A DNA stretch of 64,000 nt from JBOGNO01 sp050747245 (GTDB lineage: Bacteria; Acidobacteriota; Terriglobia; Acidiferrales; UBA7541): assembly GCA_050747245.1 (NCBI GenBank), contig JBOGNO010000001.1, positions 248,001-312,000 of the forward strand. The letters are read 5' to 3'. Positions 25,825 to 34,219 of the stretch are shown here, one piece after another (position 1 is the first letter of the stretch; each line of letters opens with the position of its first letter). The notes under the pieces are model-generated. The model was not told the origin of the DNA. It saw only the letters and a program-made list of their open reading frames with translations, and ran no database searches. The translations under genes were made by a program, and so were the position numbers.

Positions 25825-27486
25825 ATGCAACCCGAACACATTATTTCGAGGGCACTCGACCGCCAAGCCACGCTGGCGCGGCCCATCCTGCTCGCTCTTG
25901 CCCTGGTGGAGATCCTGCAGCACGGCCCCGCCAGCCGAGCCCCATTAATATTTGTCACAATTTATCTGGCGGCCGCAATACTCCTGGCTCTGGGCGAACA
26001 ATTCGGTCCTGTCGCCAGTTTCCATGTCCCGCTCCTGATTGATGTGGGGCTCACCGCCGCTTTTCTTTTTATTGCTCCTTCCGTTGCCTCGTTCTGGTGC
26101 CTGTTGCTTTTTATGTGCTTCGCGGCCGGCACGCATTGGAAAATGCGCAGCGCGCTGCTTCTCGGCGTGATCTTTACGCTCGCTTTTGTGGTTCGTACAG
26201 CGCTCCAGCAAGCTCCTGATCTCCACCACATCCTGACATGGATTGCCCTGGCCGCCGGAACCATGGGGGCGAGCGCGGGGATGGCTTACTTCGGCGAACG
26301 CGAACAGCGGCAGGCGCACCGGCAGGCTTTTCTTGAGCAGCTCAACGCCCTGATTCGCGTGGAGAAGGGATTTGCAGAAACGATTCGCGTGGCGCTGACG
26401 GAAATTGCCCGGCACTTCGATTGCCAGAGCGCCTGTCTGGCCCTGCGCGACGAGGATGCCGAGCATCTCTACGTCTGGAAGGTCAACCCCGGCGCCGAAT
26501 CCTCCGGCCCGCTCACGCTACCTCTCATTCGCGCCGATGCATTTCTCGCCGACGATCTCTCGCCAACAGTGTGCTGGAATTCTCTCGAAGGCCCGGGCCA
26601 GGGAATGGCGTGGGACACGCAAACCGGAATCCGGAGCGGTGATCCACCTCGCCCGCCCGCTTCGCTCGCGCGCGAGTTCGGCGCGAAATCGCTGGTCGCC
26701 GCCACGCTGGTGTTCGAGGGGCGGCCCTCCGGCCGGCTGCTGCTTTTCAATCGCCCGCGCAGGTTCTCGCGCCGTGACGTCGGCTGGTTCGCGCAAATCG
26801 TGCGCCACATTTCTCCTGCGTTTGAGAATGTTTATTTCCTGCGCAATCTCCGTGCGCGCGCCGTGGAAGCGGAACGCAGCCGCATTTCCCGCGATCTGCA
26901 CGACGGGATCCTGCAAACGCTCTTGAGCTTCGACATTCGCCTGGACGTGCTGCGCCATAATCCCTCCAGCACGCCCGGCTCTCTCGAAAAAGAGCTGGAG
27001 GCGCTCCAGAAAATCGCCCGGCACGAGCATCAGGATTTGCGCCGGATGGTCACTGACCTGCGTCCGCTGCGGATTGAGAGCGCCGACCTTCCCGAAATGA
27101 TGCTCGGATTCGCCGAGCGCTTCCGCAATGAGTCCACGATTGCCGTGGATTTGTTTCTCGATGCGCGCGATTTACGGGTTCCCGACCGCGTTTGCCGGGA
27201 AATCTTCCAGATATACCGTGAGTCACTCAACAACATAAAAAAGCATGCACAGGCGAGTCACGTCGTGGTAAAACTAGGTCACGACGAAGACAAGTTGTCT
27301 CTCGTCGTGGACGACAACGGATTGGGGTTTAGTTTTTCCGGAACATACAAGAACGAACAATTGGACGAGTTGCGTCTGGGCCCGATTTCGATTAAAGAGA
27401 GAACACGCAGCGTCGGGGGTACGCTGACGGTGGAGTCAAATCCGGGTCATGGCGCGCGCCTGACCGTTGAAATTCCCATGAGCTGA
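25825..27486 (+). CDS. Membrane sensor histidine kinase (NarX/DesK-type HisKA_3)
   Basis: A 553-residue kinase. Residues 15-155 hold about five hydrophobic segments forming a membrane input domain, followed by a GAF-like domain (about 180-340). The dimerisation/phosphoacceptor motif SRISRDLHDGILQTLLSFDIRL places the phospho-histidine at His359. The ATPase domain has N-box NNIKKHAQASH, G1 VDDNGLGF and late G-box GHGARLTVEI. Kinases of this type phosphorylate LuxR-family regulators; the cognate regulator follows one base after the stop codon. Signal unknown. Confidence 0.88.
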   Translation: MQPEHIISRALDRQATLARPILLALALVEILQHGPASRAPLIFVTIYLAAAILLALGEQFGPVASFHVPLLIDVGLTAAFLFIAPSVASFWCLLLFMCFAAGTHWKMRSALLLGVIFTLAFVVRTALQQAPDLHHILTWIALAAGTMGASAGMAYFGEREQRQAHRQAFLEQLNALIRVEKGFAETIRVALTEIARHFDCQSACLALRDEDAEHLYVWKVNPGAESSGPLTLPLIRADAFLADDLSPTVCWNSLEGPGQGMAWDTQTGIRSGDPPRPPASLAREFGAKSLVAATLVFEGRPSGRLLLFNRPRRFSRRDVGWFAQIVRHISPAFENVYFLRNLRARAVEAERSRISRDLHDGILQTLLSFDIRLDVLRHNPSSTPGSLEKELEALQKIARHEHQDLRRMVTDLRPLRIESADLPEMMLGFAERFRNESTIAVDLFLDARDLRVPDRVCREIFQIYRESLNNIKKHAQASHVVVKLGHDEDKLSLVVDDNGLGFSFSGTYKNEQLDELRLGPISIKERTRSVGGTLTVESNPGHGARLTVEIPMS

Positions 27487-27487
27487 T

Positions 27488-28153
27488 ATGACTAAAGCTA
27501 AACCCAGCATCCGGCTCCTCGTCGCCGACGACCACGCAATTTTTCGCGAAGGTCTGCGCAAGCTTCTCGAAAATGCCCCCGACATCTCCATTGTCGGCGA
27601 AGCTTCGAACGGCAACGAAGCCGTCAAGCTGATCGCAAAGCTCAAGCCGGATATCCTGCTGCTTGATCTGCGCATGCCCGAAAAGGACGGCCTGGGCGTT
27701 CTCGAAGAGGTGAATTTCGATTCCTCGGCCACCAAAGTGATAGTGGTCACGGCCGCCGAAGACGACCGCGATGTGGTCCGCGCGATGCGTTTGGGCGCAC
27801 GCGGCGTGGTCCTCAAGCAATCCGCCAGCGACCTGCTGCTCAAGAGCATTCGCAAAGTTCACGAAGGCGAAATTTGGCTCGATAATCGCATGACGGCTGA
27901 AGTGGTCGACGCCTTCAAGAAATCCGCGGAATCCGGCCAGCGCCGCGAAAAGCCACTCTTGAGCGAACGCGAACGCGAAATCGTCCAGCTCGTGGCCCAG
28001 GGCTTCCGCAATCGCGAAATCGGCGAGAAACTTTTCATCAGCGAACAGACGGTGAAGAACCACCTCCACAACATCTTCGACAAGCTGGGAGTTTCCGACC
28101 GCCTCGAGCTCGCCCTCTACGCCATCCATCACCGCCTAATCGACCAGGCCTGA
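27488..28153 (+). CDS. NarL/LuxR-family response regulator
   Basis: A 221-residue protein. The receiver domain has acidic-pocket Asp14/Asp15, phosphoacceptor Asp60 (LLLDLRMPEKDG) and Lys in VVLKQSAS. The C-terminal LuxR helix-turn-helix is LSEREREIVQLVAQGFRNREIGEKLF with recognition helix SEQTVKNHLHNIF. All key residues are present, so a working regulator is expected. It follows the sensor kinase by one base and should be its partner. Target genes cannot be read; the TPR and ClC genes downstream are candidates. Confidence 0.92.
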   Translation: MTKAKPSIRLLVADDHAIFREGLRKLLENAPDISIVGEASNGNEAVKLIAKLKPDILLLDLRMPEKDGLGVLEEVNFDSSATKVIVVTAAEDDRDVVRAMRLGARGVVLKQSASDLLLKSIRKVHEGEIWLDNRMTAEVVDAFKKSAESGQRREKPLLSEREREIVQLVAQGFRNREIGEKLFISEQTVKNHLHNIFDKLGVSDRLELALYAIHHRLIDQA

Positions 28154-28281
28154 CGAGAGCACGTTTCGCCGGCATTGCCTTCTGTTCGCATCCGAAAGAA
28201 CTTTCGAAACGATTGGCGTCCGAATCAGGTTTCGGTATTCTGGTTATCGCAGCGCGGCTCTGCGCCGCTGCGGACATCCAC

Positions 28282-29448
28282 ATGCAATTCGAAGCTAAGT
28301 CAAATTCGCGACCTGTTGGACTCCTTCCTGAAACTGTCCTCCTCCTGAGTCTCGTGCTAGTGGGAGTCATGTTCGTCCTTACCGGCGCGCTTGCGCGGAT
28401 GTATCACGCGAAGGAGGAATCTCTGGCGCAGGAATGGTACTCTCGCGGCGACGCGCATCTCGCTTCCGGTGAAGCCGCGAACGCTCTGGAGGATTTCCGC
28501 AATGCATTGAATTATTCTCCCGGGAATCCGCGCGCTGAATTGCGCCTGGCCGAATCGCTTGAAGCGGCCGGTCGCTTCGAGGAGGCGCGGGTATATTTCT
28601 TGCATCTCCTCGAACAGACGCCGGGAAGCGGAGAGGTCAACCTGGATCTGGCGCGTCTCGAGAGCCGCGATCATCACACCGACGCCGCGATCCGTTACTA
28701 TCGCGACGCGATATTCGGAGTCTGGGCTGAGGATCCGCTTGGCCAGAGAATCACAACGCGGATCGAGCTGGTGCAATACCTCTCCAGCTTGAATCTCAAT
28801 GGCGACGCACAGGCAGCCCTCGTGGCTCTCGCCGCCAGCGTCCCGCCCACGGATCCGGCCCTGAACGTCCGCGTCGGCAGCATGCTTCTCGCCGCGAAGA
28901 ACTACTCTCCGGCTCTCGCGAAATTCCGTCAGGCTTTGGCGGTAGATCCCAACAATGCCGCAGCCCTCAACGGCGCAGTACAATCGGAATTCGCTCTTGG
29001 AGACTTCCGCCGCGCGGAGCCTTATCTTCCCCGTGCCCTCAAGCTCAATCCCGGCGACGTGGATCTTCGCCGCATTTCCGACGCCATTCAAATGGTTCGC
29101 GAGATCGATCCAAACGAGCGCGGACTTCCAGACATGGAGCGGGCCCACCGCGCCTCACAGGACCTTGAAGTTGCCGGCGTGCGATTAGCTTCTTGTGCTC
29201 AAGCTCAACACTTGAATCTTGACGCGAAGGCTCCATCGTCCCCATTGCAGATAGCCACCCTGCGCTTGGAATCCAATCGCAGCAATTGGTCGGCGCGAAA
29301 TCTGGCGCGTCACCCGGAGCGCATCGCCGACGTCATGGATTTGGTGTTCGATATCGAGAAGCTCACCGCCAAGGCGTGCGGAGCTCCGACCGGAGCGGAC
29401 CAGGCGATCCTCTTGCTTGCGCTATCTCCTCAAAGCGAGCCCCAGTGA
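28282..29448 (+). CDS. Membrane-anchored TPR protein
   Basis: The ATG at 28282 gives 388 residues; a TTG at 28213 in the same frame is an alternative but sits by a palindrome and lacks a ribosome-binding site. One N-terminal helix (LLPETVLLLSLVLVGVMFVL) anchors the protein, with the rest outside the membrane. TPR-like units run through residues 45-280 (AEESLAQEWYSRGDAHLASG region, ALEDFRNALNYSPGNPRAEL, ALAKFRQALAVDPNNAAALNGA). It probably scaffolds envelope proteins. Its stop overlaps a possible GTG start of the ClC gene, so the two are likely co-transcribed. Confidence 0.75.
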   Translation: MQFEAKSNSRPVGLLPETVLLLSLVLVGVMFVLTGALARMYHAKEESLAQEWYSRGDAHLASGEAANALEDFRNALNYSPGNPRAELRLAESLEAAGRFEEARVYFLHLLEQTPGSGEVNLDLARLESRDHHTDAAIRYYRDAIFGVWAEDPLGQRITTRIELVQYLSSLNLNGDAQAALVALAASVPPTDPALNVRVGSMLLAAKNYSPALAKFRQALAVDPNNAAALNGAVQSEFALGDFRRAEPYLPRALKLNPGDVDLRRISDAIQMVREIDPNERGLPDMERAHRASQDLEVAGVRLASCAQAQHLNLDAKAPSSPLQIATLRLESNRSNWSARNLARHPERIADVMDLVFDIEKLTAKACGAPTGADQAILLLALSPQSEPQ

Positions 29449-29453
29449 GCGAA

Positions 29454-31214
29454 ATGCCCGAGGCAACGACCGCTCCTCCTCAAGACGGTGGCCAAACCCT
29501 GCAAGAATCTGCGCCGACGCGCCGCTGGGTAGGCGTTGCGCTCCGCGCACTTGCGCTGCGCGAAGGCCAGCTTTTCCTCCTGCTGGCCGTGGTGATCGGC
29601 CTTCTATCCGGCCTCTCCGTGGTTTGTTTCCGCATCGCTATCGAGTGGGTACGGTTCTGGACGCTGGGCAGCTCTCTAGCGCCTTCCACGCTGCGCGTCA
29701 TTCTTGCGCCGACGCTCGGAGGCCTCCTGGTGGGATTCCTTGTGCTTCGCCTTTTTCCTCGCGCACGCGGAAGCGGTGTCAATCAAACCAAAGCAGCCGT
29801 GTACATTTCCGATGGCTACGTACCCTTCAGCACGGTCATCGGGAAATTCATCTGCTGCGCCCTGGCCATCGGCACGGGGCAATCCCTTGGCCCGGAAGAT
29901 CCCTCGCTCCAGATGGGAGCGGGCATAGCTTCCGCGCTGGGGCGGCGTCTGCGGCTTTCCAAAGAGAAAGTGAGGCTCATTGCGCCGGTGGGCGCCGCAG
30001 CGGGACTCGCCGCCGCGTTCAATGCTCCCATTTCCGCCGTCATCTTTGTCATCGAGGAAGTCATCGGCACATGGAACGCCGGCGTTCTCGGCGCGATCGT
30101 TCTCGCGGCGGTCTCCAGCGTCGTGGTGATGCGCTGGTTCCTCGGCAGCGAGCCGCTCTTCCGCGCTCCTGCATATCGGCTCGCCCATCCGGGCGAATTG
30201 CTATCCTACGCCGCCCTCGGAATCGTCGGCGGCATTGCCTCCGTACTTTTCGTGAAGTTCATCGCGTTCGCGCGGCCGCGCTTGAAGTCCATGCCGCGCT
30301 GGACGCAATACTCGCAGCCAGCCGCGGCGGGTTTGCTGATCGGCATTGTGGGCATCAAGCTGCCGCAAGTCATGGGCGCGGGCTACCCCTACATTGATCA
30401 GGCCCTGCACGCTGAATACGTCTGGTATGTGTTGCTCTTGCTGGGCGCGGCAAAAATTCTTTCCACGGGAGTTTCATTCGTCAGCGGCTCCCCTGGCGGA
30501 ATGTTTGCCCCCACGCTTTTCATCGGCGCCATGATTGGTGGAGCCGTCGGGGGCGCCGAGCACGCCGCCTTTCCGCAGCTGGCGGGATCCGTGGGCACAT
30601 TTGGTTTGATCGGAATGGGAGTGCTTTTCGCAGGATTTTTGCGCGCGCCAATCACTTCCGTTTTTATGGTGATGGAAGTCAGCGGAAATTATTCCATTAT
30701 CCTTCCCGCGATGATTTCCAACATGCTGGCGTATCTTATTTCACTGCGCTTCGCACCCGAGCCTCTTTTCGACCTGCTCAGCCGCCAAGACGGCATCCAT
30801 CTGCCTTCCATGGAAACGCTGCGCGAGCGCAGGTCCTTGCGCGTGGAAGATGCCATGCGCCCCGCCGAAGAATCTGTTCTTTTGGGTGAAGAGACCGCGG
30901 TAAAGGCAACTTCGCGCCTCGAACCCAACTCCGGAAATTTCCTCGTTGTCAGCATGCCTGAAGGAACCTGGGCAGGAGTCGCTCGCGAAGACTTGTTCCT
31001 TGCCTTGAGGCTGGATGAACATACCCTTGTTCGCGACGTGCCGGGATTCCGTCCGCTCCCGCACGTGCATCGTGATCAGCCGCTCGACGAAGCACTGCGG
31101 CGCGTCGGCTCGTTACCCTTCTTGCCCGTCGTCCATCGCGCCAAACCGCGCAAGCTCGAGGGACTGCTGTCACTGGACGATATCCTCCAAGCTTACCGAA
31201 ACATTGGCCGTTAG
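29454..31214 (+). CDS. ClC-family chloride channel/antiporter with CBS pair
   Basis: A 586-residue protein from the ATG at 29454; a GTG at 29445 that overlaps the preceding stop is also in frame. It has about ten ClC helices with selectivity motifs GSGVNQTK (for GSGIP), SLGPEDPSLQMGAG (for GREGP, gating Glu retained) and GSPGGMFAPTLF. The C-terminal ~125 residues form a CBS pair (LRVEDAMRPAEESV; VRDVPGFRPLPHVHRDQPLDEALRRV), which in relatives binds adenine nucleotides. It moves chloride or a similar anion across the inner membrane. Channel versus proton-coupled exchanger cannot be decided. Confidence 0.88.
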   Translation: MPEATTAPPQDGGQTLQESAPTRRWVGVALRALALREGQLFLLLAVVIGLLSGLSVVCFRIAIEWVRFWTLGSSLAPSTLRVILAPTLGGLLVGFLVLRLFPRARGSGVNQTKAAVYISDGYVPFSTVIGKFICCALAIGTGQSLGPEDPSLQMGAGIASALGRRLRLSKEKVRLIAPVGAAAGLAAAFNAPISAVIFVIEEVIGTWNAGVLGAIVLAAVSSVVVMRWFLGSEPLFRAPAYRLAHPGELLSYAALGIVGGIASVLFVKFIAFARPRLKSMPRWTQYSQPAAAGLLIGIVGIKLPQVMGAGYPYIDQALHAEYVWYVLLLLGAAKILSTGVSFVSGSPGGMFAPTLFIGAMIGGAVGGAEHAAFPQLAGSVGTFGLIGMGVLFAGFLRAPITSVFMVMEVSGNYSIILPAMISNMLAYLISLRFAPEPLFDLLSRQDGIHLPSMETLRERRSLRVEDAMRPAEESVLLGEETAVKATSRLEPNSGNFLVVSMPEGTWAGVAREDLFLALRLDEHTLVRDVPGFRPLPHVHRDQPLDEALRRVGSLPFLPVVHRAKPRKLEGLLSLDDILQAYRNIGR

Positions 31215-31341
31215 CTGACTTAGTAAGACCTCTTGTTCTGGTACTTCGGTACCGAAAAAATGACCAAAATTGACACTTTCCCCCTATAGGCTCGCGCAGA
31301 TGCGTCTGCGAAACTTCACACGTTCGTGGAGGACTATCCCT

Positions 31342-31680
31342 GTGGATCAAAAGGAACGCCGCCTAACGCGTCGCTTTCAGATGAAGTTGCCGCTTATGGT
31401 TCGATGGACCAGTGACGCCGCTGTTGGCGAGGCGCTCACCGAGTCCCGGGAAGTGAGCTCGCGGAGCCTTTATTTCACGCTCCCCAGTCTAGTAAAAAAC
31501 GGCTCGCCCGTTGAAATTGTCATGACCCTTCCGCATGAAGTCACACAGGCTGGCCCGGTTCGAGTGCGCTGCCTCGGGCGCGTCTTGCGCAGCGATGCTG
31601 CTGAAGGTGATGGAACCGTGGGAATCGCCGCAGCCATTGAACGGTACGAATTCCTTCGCAGCGGAGAATCCGCTGCTTGA
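31342..31680 (+). CDS. PilZ-domain protein
   Basis: The GTG at 31342 has GGAGGA eight bases upstream and yields 112 residues; the ORF extends further 5' without a comparable site. It begins QKERRLTRRFQMKLPLMVRW, matching the PilZ RxxxR c-di-GMP-binding start, followed by SREVSSRSLYFTLP in the position of the D/NxSxxG motif, where the usual Gly is not conserved, then a beta-barrel (GSPVEIVMTLP, VRVRCLGRVLRSD). It may sense c-di-GMP, although the weakened second motif makes binding uncertain. Monocistronic, with a terminator downstream. Confidence 0.75.
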   Translation: MDQKERRLTRRFQMKLPLMVRWTSDAAVGEALTESREVSSRSLYFTLPSLVKNGSPVEIVMTLPHEVTQAGPVRVRCLGRVLRSDAAEGDGTVGIAAAIERYEFLRSGESAA

Positions 31681-32023
31681 TGCCGTTTTCCCGCGGCGGC
31701 GCAGCTTTCGCTGGCCGCATGTGTGGAAACGGCTGGAAAAATTTCTTACCCTGACCTGCGGAGATGGGTAGGAAACAGGCCGGGGCGCTTCGACCCTCAG
31801 CGGAGCCCCCGGCCATTTCTTTGCTATCCTTAACAATTCGAGCGAAGCCACTTAAGGCCCTACTTCCAGTCGCTTGGAAATTTTTACCTTCCTGACGACT
31901 TCGGCCAAAATCAAAAACGTCTATAAATTATTGGATTACCAGGCCTTAGCCGTATTGAGCCTTTGGCGGCACGCGTGCCCCTTCTAGCTTTCTCTGAGGG
32001 AAAATTGTACTGGAGGCTCAGCC
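31681..32023. other. Intergenic region between PilZ and secreted-protein genes
   Basis: No gene seen. It carries a terminator-like hairpin at 31778-31830 and, at its end, GGAGG ten or fewer bases before the ATG at 32024. An AT-rich stretch around 31905-31935 may contain the downstream promoter, but no clear hexamer pair was found. Confidence 0.5.
31778..31830 (+). terminator. Intrinsic terminator candidate after the PilZ gene
   Basis: GGCCGGGG (31778-31785) pairs perfectly with CCCCGGCC (31807-31814); the T-rich stretch ATTTCTTTGCT follows. The 21-base loop is large for a classical terminator. Confidence 0.5.
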
Positions 32024-32461
32024 ATGAAGAAGATATCCCTGTTGTTCGCCGCCCTGTTAGTGAGTTCCGTCGCAGTCGCCCATGATCAGCCTGCCTACGA
32101 GCGCGGCAAATTGCTGGAGATGGAGTCCGTCCCATGTGGCACGGATGAAAACTCCGGCAAAAGTATCACGGGCGAGATTATCGGCACGGATAGCGGTCAC
32201 AAGAAAACGCAGGAGGTGCTCTGCCAGGAATATTTGCTCGAAGGGCCGCACATCGTCTATCGCATCCGCCCTACCGACGCGAAGCACCCCGTGCTCTTGC
32301 CCGTAGGCGAGATCGCCGAATTTCGCATCCACAAAGATAAGCTCGTCCTGCGTGTCCCCGAGGGCGACGACAAGGAACGCGAATATCGCGTGCTCTCGAT
32401 GAAGCCCCGCGAAGACGCCGACGCATCGAACGATCGCCCCAAGCTTTCTTCACATCAATAA
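32024..32461 (+). CDS. Small secreted protein of unknown function
   Basis: A 145-residue protein with a clear signal peptide (MKKISLLFAALLVSSVAVA, cleavage near residue 20) and GGAGG upstream of the ATG. The mature part is a small beta-rich domain with two cysteines (VPCGTDEN, VLCQEYLL) that could form a disulfide, and ends in a charged, probably disordered tail. I do not recognise the family; similar periplasmic proteins are frequent in Acidobacteriota. Monocistronic, closed by a terminator. Confidence 0.75.
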   Translation: MKKISLLFAALLVSSVAVAHDQPAYERGKLLEMESVPCGTDENSGKSITGEIIGTDSGHKKTQEVLCQEYLLEGPHIVYRIRPTDAKHPVLLPVGEIAEFRIHKDKLVLRVPEGDDKEREYRVLSMKPREDADASNDRPKLSSHQ

Positions 32462-32466
32462 CCACG

Positions 32467-32497
32467 CGGGCAGGGTCCATTGCCCTGCCCGTGTTTT
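32467..32497 (+). terminator. Intrinsic terminator
   Basis: CGGGCAGGG (32467-32475) pairs perfectly with CCCTGCCCG (32483-32491) across a seven-base loop, followed by TGTTTT. It begins six bases after the stop of the secreted protein gene. Confidence 0.85.
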
Positions 32498-32582
32498 ACC
32501 ATCCCGCAGCACCGTCCAAATTGACTTTGTGTGAAATTCTCACTAGGCTTTCGTGCGCTCCCGTCCCGGAGGTACGAGCTTC

Positions 32583-34061
32583 ATGCCTTTCGCAGCGCGT
32601 CCGCATCCGCATCTCTACGAAATCAACGCATGGACCTGGCTCGAAGAGCTTTCGACACAGTCCGGAAAGAGAATCACCCTCGGCGGAATTCCCGCAGCTG
32701 AATGGGATCGTCTCGCAAGCCTGGGATTCGATTACATCTGGCTGATGGGAGTATGGGAGCGCAGCGCGGAGGGCCGGCGCCTGTTCCAAACCGATCCCGC
32801 GGAGTTTGCTCATTTTGATGCGGCCGTTCCCGGCTGGCGCGTCAGCGAAGTCGTCGGCTCACCCTACTCGATTCGCAATTATTCTCCGGATCCGCGAATC
32901 GGTTTGTGGGCGGAACTCGATGCGGTCCGCGATGCCTTGCACGAACGCCGCATGGGACTCATTCTCGATTTTGTCCCCAACCACACCGGCTTCGACCATC
33001 CGTGGATTTCCTCTCATCCTGAATACTACGTTCAGGGCAAAGAGGAAGATTTCCATCGCAGCCCCTCGGCCTATTGGCTCTCGGAAGCGGCGAGCGCCGC
33101 GCCGCGATTCATTGCCCGTGGCTGCGACCCTTACTTTCCGCCGTGGAAGGATGTCGCGCAACTGAATTACTGTGAGCCCCGCGCGTGCGCTGCATTGCTC
33201 CGCGTGCTTCAGGAAATTGCACGCCACTGTGACGGGGTGCGTTGCGATATGGCCATGCTTGTTCTCAACGAAATCTTCGCGCGCACCTGGGGCGCTCAGC
33301 TCGCCGGATATTCCGCGGCGGAGGAGGAATTCTGGACCGCAGCCGTGCGCCTTCTCCCCGGGTTTCTGTGGCTCGCCGAAGTTTATTGGGATCTCGAACC
33401 GCGACTGCAGGGCCTGGGCTTCAATTTCACGTACGACAAGAAACTGTACGATCAGTTGCGCGATGGCAACGCCGGGGCGATTCGCGCCGGCCTCCGCGGC
33501 GATCCTACTGCACAGAGCCGCAATGTTCGCTTCCTCGAGAATCACGACGAACCTCGCGCTGCCTCGGTCTTTGCTGGGCGCGTCGAAGCTGCCGCCGTCC
33601 TCACCGCCACGCTTCCCGGTATGCGTTTCTATCATCAGGGTCAGTTCGAAGGGAAAAAAGTGCGCCACCCCATTCCCCTGGCGCGCATGGCCGCCGAGCC
33701 GGCCGATTCCGCTCTCCAGAGCATGTACACGCGCCTCCTCGGCCTCAGCAACCTCGATGTTTTTCATTCCGGCGAATGGAAGCCGCTCGATGTTTCAAGC
33801 GCTGGTGACGCGAGCTATCAGAATCTCGTCGCTTACCAGTGGCGCTCCGCATCTTCGTGGAAGCTCATTGTGGCCAATGTAGCCGGCGGCACGGCGCAGG
33901 GACGCGTGCGTTTAGAGGGTCAGATTTCCGCCGCGCGAGAATTTGTCTTTCTCGACGAACTTCACGACGCGCGCTATCCCCGCAAAGGAGAGGAACTAGC
34001 TCGCGAAGGTCTCTACGTGCGCCTCGATTCCTTTTCCGCGCATCTCTTCGACATTTCGTAA
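32583..34061 (+). CDS. GH13 alpha-amylase-family enzyme
   Basis: The ATG at 32583 with GGAGG at 32568-32572 gives 492 residues. All four GH13 regions are present: I DFVPNHTG, II GVRCDMAM with nucleophile Asp222, III WLAEVYW with acid/base Glu266, and IV LENHDEPR with Asp322. The start is unusual (HLYEINAWTWLEEL), as in a subgroup of alpha-amylase-like proteins of unknown specificity. There is no signal peptide, so a cytoplasmic role in glycogen or maltooligosaccharide turnover is likely. A C-terminal beta domain follows (about 410-492). No carbohydrate operon surrounds it. Confidence 0.86.
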   Translation: MPFAARPHPHLYEINAWTWLEELSTQSGKRITLGGIPAAEWDRLASLGFDYIWLMGVWERSAEGRRLFQTDPAEFAHFDAAVPGWRVSEVVGSPYSIRNYSPDPRIGLWAELDAVRDALHERRMGLILDFVPNHTGFDHPWISSHPEYYVQGKEEDFHRSPSAYWLSEAASAAPRFIARGCDPYFPPWKDVAQLNYCEPRACAALLRVLQEIARHCDGVRCDMAMLVLNEIFARTWGAQLAGYSAAEEEFWTAAVRLLPGFLWLAEVYWDLEPRLQGLGFNFTYDKKLYDQLRDGNAGAIRAGLRGDPTAQSRNVRFLENHDEPRAASVFAGRVEAAAVLTATLPGMRFYHQGQFEGKKVRHPIPLARMAAEPADSALQSMYTRLLGLSNLDVFHSGEWKPLDVSSAGDASYQNLVAYQWRSASSWKLIVANVAGGTAQGRVRLEGQISAAREFVFLDELHDARYPRKGEELAREGLYVRLDSFSAHLFDIS

Positions 34062-34219
34062 TGCGCGCCGCGCGTTGCCGGCTTCCCTTCCCTTGCAACC
34101 AGGGATCACGCTGCAATTGCTCACGCGCGAGCGCATCCACCGTTGGCCAAAACTAACTTCTCGCCTCGATTGAATTCCGCGGCTGCGTCTCATATGATGC
34201 GCGCCCGTGAAGGATTCGC

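Noticed and set aside
28193..28206. 14-mer palindrome CGAAAGAACTTTCG, also at 38986-38999
   Set aside because: One copy lies inside the GcvT-like coding sequence; two copies in 64 kb with no shared context look like chance.
31240..31253. GGTAC-TTCG-GTACC hairpin after the ClC gene
   Set aside because: A stable UUCG hairpin but followed by an A-run, not a T-run, on the plus strand, so not called a terminator.
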